Positions 48,293-59,155 of a DNA stretch of 64,000 nt are shown here, piece after piece (within the stretch, counting starts at the first letter, position 1; each line of letters begins with the position of its first letter). The notes below the pieces were generated by a model. That model worked only from the letters and a program-made list of their open reading frames with translations, was not told the origin of the DNA and did no database searches. Source of the DNA: Siderastrea radians (lineage: Eukaryota > Cnidaria > Anthozoa > Scleractinia > Rhizangiidae). The translations under genes and the position numbers were made by a program. The DNA is taken from positions 41,167,424 through 41,231,423 of the forward strand of contig OZ024897.1 in assembly GCA_964017195.1 (NCBI GenBank), given 5' to 3'.

Positions 48293-48610
48293 GCACAGCA
48301 TTGTAATAATTATGTAAAAACAAGTCCACGTGCCAATTATTACACTGAAGAAGGGCTATGCCCGAAACGTTTGTGCTTTTACAAACTATGACACCTTAAC
48401 GTGTTTTAACTTTTACTCGCGTATTAACTTTTCTTTGCCTATTGTTATGTTATTCCAAGTTTTAAAAACATGACTAATCTACAATAACTTTGCAGAAAGC
48501 CCATTCTTATTACTTCTGTGACCATTTTTTGCTGTTAAACCTTAACTGTTCCCACAATTCCTGGAAATGCTGATCTGCTGTTTGAAATAGAGATCTTATC
48601 AATCAAGTAA
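42743..48610 (+). CDS. FKBP12-type peptidyl-prolyl cis-trans isomerase, four exons
   Basis: Exons 42743-42870, 44718-44779, 45910-46009 and 48556-48610 join in phase to 114 codons plus stop (345 nt). The protein is a single FKBP domain that isomerises Xaa-Pro bonds and in relatives binds FK506 and rapamycin. Visible features are VEKEVLRAGSG, TVHCTGSL, KKFWSTKDPGQKPFSF, VIAGWDEGCL (pocket Trp about residue 65), GYGKGGFPAWG and the C-terminal LLFEIEILSIK. The position of human FKBP12 Asp37 is Trp here (KFWSTKD), as in plant FKBP12. Introns 1 and 2 are GT-AG; intron 3 is AT-AC. The start is the first ATG after the MITE. It is cytosolic, with no signal peptide. Confidence 0.92.
43505..44670. repeat. 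Cluster of CCCAAAAAAATCCC-type repeats in FKBP intron 1
   Basis: Several copies of a G/A-rich unit (GGGGGTACTCC, AAGTGACGGGGATGATCGAA, CCCAAAAAAATCCCT) occur at about 43,508-43,620 and 43,700-43,870. Inverted copies lie at about 44,135-44,290 and 44,518-44,660. The 43,700-44,290 pair forms a large inverted repeat. Typical nested MITE debris. Confidence 0.7.
45153..45542. mobile_element. 390-bp MITE (AATCCCGGGG ... CCCCGGGATT) with 19-G tract
   Basis: Ends are inverted copies; a run of 19 G (45159-45177) begins inside the left end and a C-rich stretch mirrors it at the right. The interior repeats the phrase GGTCTGAAATAGGGTA four or more times. It lies in intron 2 of the FKBP gene. Confidence 0.65.
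46185..46255 (+). repeat. Degenerate tRNA-like sequence
   Basis: AGTAGTCTAGTGGTTAGTTC resembles a tRNA D-arm and A box, followed by GATCTGAGGGTCA as an anticodon-arm-like part. The B box is decayed (GGCAGTAATCCC). Probably a SINE or tRNA remnant, not a functional tRNA. Confidence 0.35.
48246..48292. repeat. (TAA)n microsatellite
   Basis: About 16 TAA units, in the FKBP AT-AC intron. Confidence 0.9.
48345..48368 (+). ncRNA. Hammerhead-like core (CTGAAGA - stem II - GAAAC)
   Basis: CTGAAGA, a perfect stem II (GGGC TAT GCCC region, 48353-48363) and GAAAC are in the right order, followed by a possible stem III (GTTTGT/ACAAAC). The cleavage triplet does not fit well, so it may be a dead relic of a Penelope-type repeat. 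It lies 188 nt before the last FKBP exon. Confidence 0.4.
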
Positions 48611-48736
48611 AGACACAAGTACCTTGGCATCCATGTGTCTGGAGTTGAAACCATTGAACTTGAAGGAGTAGTACTGCACTATTACTGGACAAGTAGATAC
48701 TGTCTGCTAAAGCAAAGCAATCTTAATACAATAATT

Positions 48737-49180
48737 GAAGGGCCCGGTGGAAAAAGGGCATAAGTGATGATTTGATGTTAAAATCGAAATTGGTGCTATT
48801 TAACTGAACATTGGCACACAGGCTGGTTTTCATGTAAGCAACACTGTTGTGCATTTATTTCGTGACCTGAGATTTTGCATAAAAAGTTCTGTTGAACTGA
48901 ACTCGCTCAAGTGAAACCTGAATGATTTCTTTTGTTCTCTGCCTGAACTAAAGCAAAGGAATTCAACCTAGAATCCGCAGTCCTGTTGTTTTCTTTGTGT
49001 CAGTTTTAAGCAAAAGTAATACGCTAATTCTTCTAATTGAGGCTCTCAGGTCAAGACATAAATGCACAGCAATGTTCCTTACACAAAAATGAGCCTGTGT
49101 AGCAATGTTCAGCTAAATAGCACCAATTTTGATTTTCAAACTATAATCATCACTTACGCCCATTTTCCACCAGGCCCTTC
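48737..49180. mobile_element. 444-bp inverted-repeat element just 3' of the FKBP stop
   Basis: GAAGGGCC at the left and GGCCCTTC at the right are followed inward by about 80 bp of inverted similarity (for example GGTGCTATTTAACTGAACATTG with CAATGTTCAGCTAAATAGCACC, diverged). AATT flanks both ends. It is probably within the FKBP 3' UTR or just after it. Confidence 0.7.
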
Positions 49181-49684
49181 AATTATTATTAATAAGCAAT
49201 ATATAATTATTATTAATAAACAAATGTAGGCTCTGTAAACATCAACACCACTAGGAAAGTTGTAAACTGAAACTTAGTCAACAAAATAAATAGAATTTGA
49301 ATTTTTAAGTGTTGTTTCATCCTTTGATGCAATTGGTTTTTCTTTGGGACAGGGCTAGATTATTGCAATGCCTCCACCATGCTTATTTGGAGGTTTTAGA
49401 GGAACCTCTGAAAAATGGTGGCCCAACTGGTTGTTGTACACAACAATTTTCAAGAGGGTTTTGGACGTTTATGTGGATTAAAGGGGAAAACTTGATTCAA
49501 ATGGACTGAAAAACTTGAGGGCTCAAAGCAACAAATTAATTGTATAACTGAGATTCCTTACATCAATGGCCTGACCCCCGGCCCATAGGAGTTGCTAATC
49601 TAGGCGAGCCAGCCATTATATGCATCAATGGAAAGAGTCTGCATTGTCATTATTGTTATTATTATTAAAAAAAATTAAGGCAAA

Positions 49685-49685
<1 letters not shown>

Positions 49686-49716
<31 letters not shown>

Positions 49717-49985
49717 TAATAATAATAATTTAGAACTTATATAACGCATTTTCTATATGGATATAATCAAATGCGCTTTACAAGCAGGTGAAATTGGAAT
49801 TTGGAAATGTTGGTTTTTATGGAGGGAGGAAAACTGGACAACCCGGAGAAAAACCCTCGAAGCAATGACGAGAACCAATGTAACAAACTCAACCCACATA
49901 TGACACCGGGACCGGGAATCGAACCCGGACCACATAATTTGGTGGAAAGCGAGCGCTCTCACCTTTGCGCCATCCCTGCTCCCAA
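49686..49985 (-). mobile_element. tRNA-derived SINE with (ATT)n tail
   Basis: On the minus strand the head near 49,985-49,900 has A box TGGCGCAAAGG and B box GGTTCGATTCC (complement of 49915-49925). The body contains CTCCGGGTTGTCCAG, and the 3' end GTTATATAAGTTCTAAATT runs into a (ATT)n tract at 49,686-49,729. Confidence 0.78.
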
Positions 49986-50200
49986 GAAGAAAGAAAAGGA
50001 GTGCGGAAAGATCATAGTGACAAGTAGACGTAACAAGTGAACAAAGCAGAGGAAGACGAGTGAGACTATTTTGAACCTTTTGCAGTTAATATTACTTTTG
50101 TAATTATCATTGGCATTTTAATATAGTCATTTTCTTGCTCCAAAATATCAAAAAGTTGTTTACAATTCTTTGGCACATCTGATGAGCCAAACTAAGAAGT

Positions 50201-50680
50201 TTGATCACGTGACACCATTGCTCGTCGAGTTACAATGGCATGTAATTTTTAAGGTTCTATTATTAGTTTATAAGGTTCTTAATGGCATGGCTCCCAGGTA
50301 TATGGTATTTCTAAACTGTTGAACTTTCGAGATCCCAAATGCTGTCTTAGATCCATGTCTAACAAACTGGTTGATGTACCAGCTGTCAACCTTAAATCAT
50401 ATGGAGATACAATGTAGATCTTTTTCAGTTGCCAGACCAAAACTGTGGAACGAACCTCCCTTCTTCATAAGAAATAGTTCCTTTACAAACATTTTCAAAG
50501 AAACATTTAAAGAATCATCTTTTTAAATTAGTGTACCAGTAGTTTGTTTTATTGTACTTTTTGTATTTGTATTCTTGTAGCTTGTTTTAATTTTTTTTAC
50601 TCATTTTTTGGCATCGTGAGGCGCTTTGAACTGACTGGATTTAGCGCTATATAAGTCGCATGATTATTAATATTATAATT
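50201..50680 (+). mobile_element. Decayed 3' end of a LINE (CR1/L2-like C-terminus)
   Basis: Broken translations give fragments like KLVDVPAVNLKSYG and a WN-type end of the reverse transcriptase. The 3' end GAGGCGCTTTGAACTGACTG and ATTAATATTATAATT repeats are typical of such elements in invertebrates. Many stops and a deletion are present. Confidence 0.55.
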
Positions 50681-51019
50681 CACAAAGTACTGGTTTGAAT
50701 GTTTCTTAGGCAAGTCTCTAATATGAAAAAAAAAACAGAAAAATGTTAAGAATTCAGAAGCTCTTGAACATTAACTCCAGCTTGGAAGGGCCCGTCTTTG
50801 ATAAACCACTGGGGCTCATATTCTGTCTGCAGCACAGGCTAGTTTTCTTGTTGCTTCCTAAATTCCCAACAGTTCCCCTTCCTTCGTGCTATTTATCCAT
50901 TTGTTTATTTTTGGGCAGCCGAATTAAAGTGAATAATTCCTCATTCTAAAGGCCTTGTTCAGACTAGAATAAATACCTTTTACCAACCGTTTACCCTACA
51001 TATTCATTCATTATTTTTG

Positions 51020-51275
51020 GGTACTTTCGATTGGGAAATGTGGATTTGGATTTTAAAATCTGGATTTCGGATTTCCCAATAAAACACGAAATCCAATAGC
51101 GGATTTCGGCTTGAAATCTTTTTCCAGGATGGATTTCAATTGAGGCCCCTTAATTGAAATCCACCTTGGAAAAGGATTCAGTTCGTTGAAATCCGTTTTT
51201 GGATTTCACGTTTTGTTGGGAAATACGAAATCCAAAATCTGAAATCGAAATCTAGATTTCCCAATCGAAAGCACC
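51020..51275. repeat. 256-bp inverted repeat (GGTACTTTCGATTGGG ... CCCAATCGAAAGCACC)
   Basis: Both arms carry repeated GGATTTC/GAAATCC words. Non-coding, upstream of the ABHD6 gene. Confidence 0.65.
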
Positions 51276-51323
51276 TCGCACCCCTCCCCCTACCTATCCC
51301 CTCGCTACTCCCTTGCTTCGTAA

Positions 51324-51590
51324 AGGCCCAGTAACACGGACAATATTTTCGTGCAACTTGTCGCGCAACAATGTTGCCGTTGCAAGTTGTGATTGTTTGT
51401 TGCGCGTATTACCACCTTCTCGCGCAACAAGTTTTTATGTTGCAGAAAGTAAAAGCGACATCTACTTTCTGCAACATGAAAATTTGTTGCGCGAGAAGGT
51501 GGTAATACGCGCAACAAACAATTTCAACTTGCAACGGCAACATTGTTGCGCGACAAGTTGCACGAAAATGTTGCCCGTATTACTGGGCCT
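51324..51590. mobile_element. 267-bp near-perfect foldback MITE with TAA duplication
   Basis: AGGCCCAGTAACACGG and its inverted copy end the element; the arms are over 120 bp and nearly identical around an 11-nt loop (near 51,450-51,460). TAA flanks both sides (51321-51323, 51591-51593). It ends 358 bp before the ABHD6 ATG. Confidence 0.85.
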
Positions 51591-51947
51591 TAACACGAGC
51601 GTGACATTCATCCCCTGGTGGGTATCTTTTGCACCTGTGTATTCGGTTTGCCCTTTTTCCTTGTCTCGAAAAATAACGTGATTGTTGACGCTTGAAATGC
51701 AAATGCGCTGTTGCAGTGGTTGCTTAGAAGGACTCATTTATGAATTATTGATATTTATAGTCCGCTAGGCCGCCGGTGGCGTGATACGTCCCTGTCACTG
51801 ATCTGTCCGCCGATATTGCTAGCTCTGACGTTTTTCATCTTCTGTATTCGACTCCGTCAAAGCAATCAGCTCGCCGAGAAGGGCAGAGAAAGAGCGAGTG
51901 AAATTAAACAGCGTGATGGGAAAAGACGACAAACTGTTCGAGTGACA

Positions 51948-52925
51948 ATGGTTCTTTGGTTGGGTCTGTTTCTCCCAGTGGTTGGGATTCTCGCTTTCGC
52001 TGTTTTTGTTCTGTGGGCTGTTTGTGTGGTTTTATACTTCGTACGTCCCCAAATATTTGTCCACTTGATTCACAGGTATGTATTGCAGATACTGTACTTT
52101 TTAAGCGACGGATTTAATCGATTTAATCGAGTCTAAATGAAGGTTGAAATTTTTCAAGGGTTCGACGGTCTCGGGGAAGGCTTGCCAGAATCACAGGTCT
52201 GATATGCGCGATATTAAGGATTCCCGGACAATTATTCCTTCACGCGATTTATTTAATAACGTTCGTATGCATGTTTTCGTAGTTTCACTGACTTCCTTTT
52301 AGGCGGTTATCTTCAGTGTTTTATAATTTCATCTGCTGTGAAATAGATGCATTGTTTAAATCACATGACAAAGAATGAAGTCTTATGAATGCTTTGTGTG
52401 GCCCTGACAGACTTGACAAGCTGAAAGTGGGCACAACAAATAAATTTAAGCCTTATATTTAGCAAAATATATAAAAACAAAAACTTTGTCAGTTTGCTGC
52501 TTGTTACAATGCGATCTCCCCAAACAGAACTTGTTTTCTTGTAAATATATATATTTCCTCAGTGCACGCGTTTCATGTAAGCAAATAATATTAAAATTAA
52601 AAATGGAATGGTGCCAAGTGTTTCCTAGCAAAAATGCTCACTCGCCTTAAATGCAAAATTCACAGTTTGGGTAACACCCATCCCCTTCTCATAAAAAAAT
52701 AAATTGCTGAATAGTTGTTAACAAAATTTATCAACTTCCTGAAGTGCTCTGAACTCCCAACAATATTGTTTACAGTTACTGCAGAACTGAGGTGAATAAT
52801 TGTTTTAGTATGTTTTTGAGATGTGGACATCAAAATGAGCTAAAACTTGACAAACAACACATGAAAAAAGTAACTTAGCTTAGGAGCCGTGCCTTGAAAT
52901 GTTATATTCACCGGGTAGCGCAGTA

Positions 52926-52956
<31 letters not shown>

Positions 52957-55900
52957 TTTATTACTTAATACTGCACAAATTAACATAGCATTAAATTAAA
53001 TATAGCATTAAAAAATTATACTAAAATATAATAAGAGATGCTTTGTAACCTACTATAATATTGCCATCCCTATTCAAGTATATTATCTCAAACAGGTGTG
53101 GTCCCATGTGTAATTGCCATAATGTATTTGTTATAAGACCTGACATATCCAAATTTGGACTGATTGCCAAGGAATTTTTATCATCCAATCATTTTCCAGA
53201 TTGGATAGTACATGGTCCTAGCTATTACACATAAAAAATGAACATCCTAATCGTGATAAATGCCTTGAAAGATCAATGGCCTAGTCTCTGGTGTTGTCTA
53301 GCTTGTTACTTTATTTACTGGACAGGATAATGTTCCACTCAGCACACCATCTCTTTACACCCAGGTGAATAACAGTGGTGGTGGAGGGAGCAACAGGGGG
53401 GAACCCAGGGGAAGAGGGGTCAGGAAATCTATTGGAGGGAGGAAAGGAATGTGAGGGGGGGGGGGAGGTGGAGTGAGATTTCCAAGGTGGTAGGAAGCAA
53501 AATTACCACATATGTATTGAATAATATTTTGCAAAATAGGAAAAGCACATTGATGCAGGAGGCACCTAGACAGTGTGAAAACCAAGGGAAGTGGGAACTC
53601 CAGACCCTCCTGCCCTGCCCCACATCGGGGAACAGGGTGGGGGGGTAACCTACTGACTCTGCTCAGTCAAATGTGTGAGATTCAAAGTATTGAGTACCAC
53701 GCAATGGACTACAACTTTCGTCACAAGTTGTTGGGAAGGTTTGACCATGAACAGTATTTTAGTAAGATTTTATTCATCTTGTCTAAATATGCCGTCATAA
53801 CTTAGTCTCTGTCTCTATTCGCTGGTCCCCACACCCCCCGTTTCAATGTTGAATGTTTGCCAGACAATACTGCAGAAGAAAAGTCCATTGAAATCCAACA
53901 TTGAAAAGGGGGGAGGGGAGGGAAACAAAAGCATGGTAAAATGTGACTATCTTCCCAACAAAATTGGCTAAGGTTGTAGCTCTCTGCCCAGTGGGCTTTT
54001 TCTCAGAGGTTGAAACCCTAACCCTTAACTTGAGAAATAACCCTAAAAGCTTTCTCCTATTGAGGTCCCATTCTTTATCAGGCAATAGTGGCCTTGGTAA
54101 AAAACCACACCCTTTAACTCTAAAGGAGTACTCCCTCCCCTCTTACCAGGTCAGCTCTTCATCGAGTGGCCTTGGTAAAAAAACACACCCTTTAACTCTA
54201 AAGGAGTACTCCCTCCCCTCTTACCAGGTCAGCTCTTCATCGAGTGGCCTTGGTAAAAAAACACACCCTTTAACTCTAAAGGAGTACTCCCTCCCCTCTT
54301 ACCAGGTCAGCTCTTCATCGAGTGGCCTTGGTAAAAAAACACACCCTTTAACTCTAAAGGAGTACTCCCTCTCCTCTTACCAGGTCAGCTCTTCATCGAG
54401 TGGCCTTGGTAAAAAAACACACCCTTTAACTCTAAAGGAGTACTCCCTCTCCTCTTACCAGGTCAGCTCTTCATCGAGTGGCCTTGGTAAAAAAACACAC
54501 CCTTTAACTCTAAAGGAGTACTCCCTCCCCTCTTACCAGGTCAGCTCCTCATCTAGTGGCCTTGGTAAAAAAAAACACACCCTTTAACTCTAAAGGAGTA
54601 CTCCCTCCCCTCTTACCAGGTCAGCTCTTCATTGAGTGGGAATTAAGTTAACAATTATCCACCAAAGTGGAGGTGAATAGTTGTGGATATTTTCCAAGTG
54701 GCCGCATGAATATCCACACTGTTCACCGATACTGAGGTGAATAATAATATTATTCTATATATAAGTATTCACCACACAAGTGAATAGTCAGCAGCAAAAA
54801 GTTTTGTTCACTGATAAATCATGGGCAAAAACTTACACTAGGCAATAGCTGCCTTACTTGTAAATGTATAACAAATGCTATGATATCCTGAGCTTGAGTG
54901 GCAAACAGAGCGTGTGAGAAACAGTCTTCACTTGTGCAGTATTATACTTAATCCTAACATAGGTGTTTCATGTTGAGGAAACCAGACATATGAACTAGCT
55001 CTGTACATTTGTGAAACACCATTTTTCTTGGATCCTTCTATTTAATTTTACAGGTTGACAATTCTTAAAGGAGGTTTTTCCTTAAAGTATGTGTCAGTGG
55101 GAGATTTCAGATTTAGCTACATAGAACGAGGGGACTGTGAAAAAGCAGAACATGTGATCTTAATGGTTCATGGTTTTACTGGGGATAAAGGCGTTTGGTG
55201 TCTTATGGGAGATGCTATACCAAAGACATACCATCTGCTTGCAGTAGATCTGCCTGGACATGGTTACACCACCCGTAAACATCATGATGATCATTCCATT
55301 CCGGCTCAAGTTGCAAAGCTTCATCAGGTATTGGTTGACCCTTATACTTTCTGGATTGTTTGAAGTGATGTTAATTATTAATAGTCAATTATTGCATAAA
55401 TGAAATTAGTTGTTCACTCCATTATTGTGCTCTTGTAAATTATATTATTCTCATTTCAAAGGACTTTTCAGTCCATAAATTTTCCATTTTGGGATGGTCT
55501 TAGAATTTTCAGGCCTTACAGAAACCTGAAAATTTAATTTATTTAATTTTGGTGAGGATCGACTGACTAACTGCTCGAATTTCCCTCATGTACTTGCCAT
55601 AACCAGTTTCAACATTATGCATCTTCCCAAGTTAAAAAGTAGCGCTGTAATGGTATTCAATGGCTTTTATTGGAAGTCTACTGTCAGGGGGAGTGGCTGG
55701 CACTGTGTTATTGTTACTTAATGTGTTATTGTTACTTAACTGTGTTTACATAGTCTAACATGCAGGATGCTGGTAACCACCACCCCCCCCCCCCCGGAAG
55801 AACACTCAGGTATATTAGTGTTGGGGTGGTGCAAATGAGGTCTAGACCCAAAAACAGTCCAACAGCCCGTAACATTACCTGAAGATGCTGAAGTAATCAT

Positions 55901-58496
55901 GCTCTTTATCAACCCTAGAAAAAATCTTACCAAAATCTTTCTACCCAAAATGAGGCCCTGATTACATGAGACCGGTATGAACTCAGACCAGTATGACTCC
56001 AGATCATTCTCCTTACTCACATTCTCCTTACTTACTTACATTCTCCTTACCCCTTACTTACTTACTTCTGTGTTTACATGAAACCAGTCTGAAATGTCAT
56101 CCCAGACCGGTCTGACTCATTCCGGAAGCTGAACCAACACGAGTGACTCAGACCGGTCTGAAGTCAGGGCAGGGAATCATGTAAACACCACTAGAGTTCA
56201 GACCAGCCTGAGATTTTCATTTTAAGCATGTGCAATAGTGGTGTTTATCCATTCCAAAATAGCATATAATAGTGAAAAACACAGAGATACCCATTGGATT
56301 GGTTGAGGACTTTATTTAAGCACTAGTGGCATTAAAGGTAGATTATGATGTGCAGAGGAATTGACTTTGAAGGAGATCTTGTCAAAATGTATTTAGAATT
56401 GCGTACGATGATGTCAAAGAAACAAGAGCATGCAGATTTTAGTCTCACAGGACACCATGACCCAGCCCACAAGAGAAAAGTAAATATATCCCTAACATCC
56501 ACAGTATTTTATATTTTATTAACATTTAGTTTTGATTATCTAAAGTTGTACTGATCTGAGTTCGTACCACTCTCTTGTAGTCGCTGCATACTTTCAGACT
56601 GGTCTCATGTAAACTAAACAAAGTGCAAAACGGCCAAAAAAAATACAGGGGAATGTTTTACTACTAAATTGAAAAGCACATGCAAAACTTCAGGCACTTT
56701 TGAAGAAAAAAAAATTTCACCCGAAAAAGTCACTTATGTCAGTCTTGCACCAAGCCATTCAATTCATGACAGTCTTGAGTTGTGCCGGCCTGAATTCATA
56801 CCGGTCTCATGTAATTAACCTCTACGTCCACCAGAAAATCTCTAAACCCTAGAAAGGTCCAGATCACTAATTTTGAACCAAAAAAAGGCCTTTGACTCTC
56901 CCCATCACTAATATACCTGGGTTACCCCCCCCCCCCCCCCCCCGGGGCAACCAGTTAGGTAATGTTACCAAAATTACCACCATTTTGTAATGAATTATAG
57001 GTGGTGTTTTTTATTTGTTTTCAGTTTGTGGTAGCCATTGGCCTGGACAAAAGAAAGTTCCACTTGGTTGGTCTCTCTATGGGAGGGTTTGTGGCTGGCA
57101 TCTTTGCTGCCAAGTACTCCTCTTTGCTCTCGTCTCTGGTACTGATGTGTCCTGCGGGAATAAATGCTCCAAAACTGAGTGAATTTATCAGTGAAATTGC
57201 CAGTGGTGGAAAGAATTATTTGCTGCCTGAAAGCCCTGAAGATTTTCGTTTCATGTTGAAAAAAGTTTCACATCGTAATGTCTTCATGCCATTCTTTGTT
57301 GTTAAGATTATGTGTGCAGCACGACAACAATCTCGTGAGTTTTATGAAAAAGGTAGGTGACTGTTTGAATAAATTATTAATATCATGGAACAACATAGTC
57401 TTTGTGTCAAAGGGTCGCCACTAAATTTAAGTTGCCAGCAAACTAAGACTTCTGGGGTCATCAATTTTTGTGGGTGTGTTTAAGAGTAGGACCAAACTTA
57501 TTACAAACATCGTCTACCCGATAAGTATTGTACTTACCTTTGAAACTTTCTTTACTACATTTACAAACTCCTTGCTGCAGGGTTCATGATAAGTATCTAG
57601 TTATCAGACTTTACCCATTCAGACAATAAATTTTATTTTTCTTAATTTTTGCAGTTTTGGCTGAAATCTCTCACCCTGAACAGAGATTTCTTCTTCACGA
57701 TGTTTTGGAGGACATTGATATCCCTACCCTCACCTTGTGGGGAGATAATGACAAGGTCAGGACACTAACTACTCGGCTTTCATGATTCTGAGATCTAAAG
57801 TGTTGGGTACCCCTCAATTTTTTCTGAGGGGTTTGCTGTCTGGTTCTTCAATTCCTTACCCTATTTCAGACATTGCATATGCCTTGTTTTCCATTTTTTA
57901 TTTCTGAGGCAGTAATTAAATCATGCTGTTTTACAAAAAATTTAGTTAAAAACTATACGCAATTTCAGACCAGAAGACAAAGTCATACCTACTCTCAGAC
58001 CAAAATGGCAAGATCTATGAGTTAATTTCAGCTTGGAAGTCAAAACCTTTGGAGTGGGATACCTAATTATGTGACTTAATCTGAGGAGTCCCCTCCAAGC
58101 TACTGACCTTGCATACCACATGAATAACTCCTCACACTAGACTAACAGAGGATGACTGTTCAGCTTTGGTTGGGTGGAGTGGGGTGGGGTGAGAGAGCAG
58201 TCATCTTGTTCCCCTGTAACCTGCTGGAGTTTGATCTAGCCTGTCATGTGAGTTGTAAAGAGCATTGCAGTATTTGTTTTTAATTTAAACTATCTAAATG
58301 CTCTGAAATTTTTATTATTTTTATTTTTACGTTTTAGATCCTTGATGTCTCTGCAGCAGATATCATAGCAGAAAAAGTAAAGAACTGCAAAATTCAGATA
58401 TTAGACAATTGTGGCCATGCTATCACCTTTGAACGACCATTTAAATCTGCCAAGTTGATTTTACAGTTTATTAATTCATTACCAAAGTGTGGATAA
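51948..58496 (+). CDS. ABHD6: ABHD6-type monoacylglycerol lipase (alpha/beta hydrolase), five exons
   Basis: Exons 51948-52075, 55054-55327, 57025-57352, 57655-57755 and 58338-58496, all with GT-AG introns, join in phase to 329 codons plus stop (human ABHD6 is about 337). Residues 1-42 hold a membrane anchor (LFLPVVGILAFAVFVLWAVC). The hydrolase has the oxyanion loop LMVHGFTGDKG (about 79-89), nucleophile Ser in HLVGLSMGG (about 152), Asp in LWGDNDK (about 276) and His in NCGHAITFERP (about 304). In relatives it hydrolyses monoacylglycerols such as 2-arachidonoylglycerol at membranes. All triad residues are present. AATAAA at about 58,822 may end the transcript. Confidence 0.95.
52925..52956. 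repeat. (AAT)n microsatellite
   Basis: About ten units in ABHD6 intron 1, at the start of an AT-rich repeat tail. Confidence 0.85.
54088..54640 (+). repeat. 78-bp minisatellite, seven copies, in ABHD6 intron 1
   Basis: Units start with GTGGCCTTGGTAAAAAAAC at 54088, 54166, 54244, 54322, 54400, 54478 and 54556 and are nearly identical. Because 78 is a multiple of 3, one plus-strand frame stays open through six units (26-residue repeat with GLGKKTHPLTLKEYS); the 7th unit has extra A bases. The frame is probably accidental. Each unit carries a polypyrimidine-CAG and a TTGGTAAAA, similar to splice sites. Confidence 0.92.
55773..56945. mobile_element. Nested inverted-repeat elements with poly-C ends, in ABHD6 intron 2
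   Basis: Outer element: CAGGTATATTAGTG near 55,811-55,824 is repeated inverted as CACTAATATACCTG near 56,906-56,919, each followed outward by a C-tract (13 and 19 C). Inner element (55961-56815, 855 bp): ATTACATGAGACCGG at the left and CCGGTCTCATGTAAT at the right, with several CAGACCGGTCTG palindromes inside. Confidence 0.7.
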
Positions 58497-58814
58497 AATT
58501 CGATGAGAGCAAACTCCAAGGCTTACCAAGCGTACAAGAAATTGTTCATCTGAGTAAAAACAAAACTGGATCAAACTGCTTTTAACACACCAAATGTTCT
58601 AGCCCATTAAATACCTTATGGGACTTGTCAGGAAGCAAATAATTGTAGTAATGGTATCAAAAGTAGATTTTGATCCACGTGATCAGTTTGTGTTTTTGAG
58701 GGTCCGTTGGTTAATTATTAGTGATGGCAGACTTAAAAGTAACCGCTGGGTACTTCTGAGTTTGCGTGTTCTTGAACTGCAGTAACGAGAATAGGTTGAT
58801 CACAACTTAGTTGG

Positions 58815-58830
58815 CTCTTCAATAAAGCCT
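58815..58830 (+). terminator. Polyadenylation signal, candidate 3' end of ABHD6
   Basis: AATAAA about 325 nt after the ABHD6 stop, followed by GCCTGTG. A second AATAAATAAA lies at about 58,868. Confidence 0.4.
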
Positions 58831-59155
58831 GTGATTCAAAGCCAAACTAATCATGATAGGCAGCACAATAAATAAATTGTAAGTTGCCCCCCTTCACCCC
58901 AGTTGAGTCTAAAGTAAAGAGAGTTCGACGTGTAGGCTGAAGTAAATCATAATTGTAGATAGTATGTTGTATGGTTGTGAATATTTTAATTGTTAGTACC
59001 GTAACTGTGTCAAAGTGAGTTGAAGTTATACTAGAAATTGATAATGGTTAAACATAAAGATACCACTGCAAAAGGATTGAACCCAGGAGTCATATCATAA
59101 ATCGGTAAAGTATGATCGTCCTGGTGAGTATAGTCCTGAAAAGGACCGTTTGTAA

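Larger units (their letters stand above)
46010..48555 (+). other. Minor-class (U12) AT-AC intron of the FKBP gene
   Basis: The 5' end is ATATCCTTTC after exon GG, the textbook U12 donor. The 3' end is CCCAC before AATTCC. The branch-point sequence CCTTAAC (48540-48546) puts the branch A 10-11 nt from the splice site, also as in U12 introns. Removing it joins codon GG|A (Gly) and gives the expected FKBP C-terminus. No GT-AG choice was found that gives such an ending. Confidence 0.9.

Noticed and set aside
53943..54587. 214-codon repeat protein in the minisatellite
   Set aside because: It lies within an ABHD6 intron and is explained by a 78-bp unit being a multiple of three; the frame breaks in the last unit.
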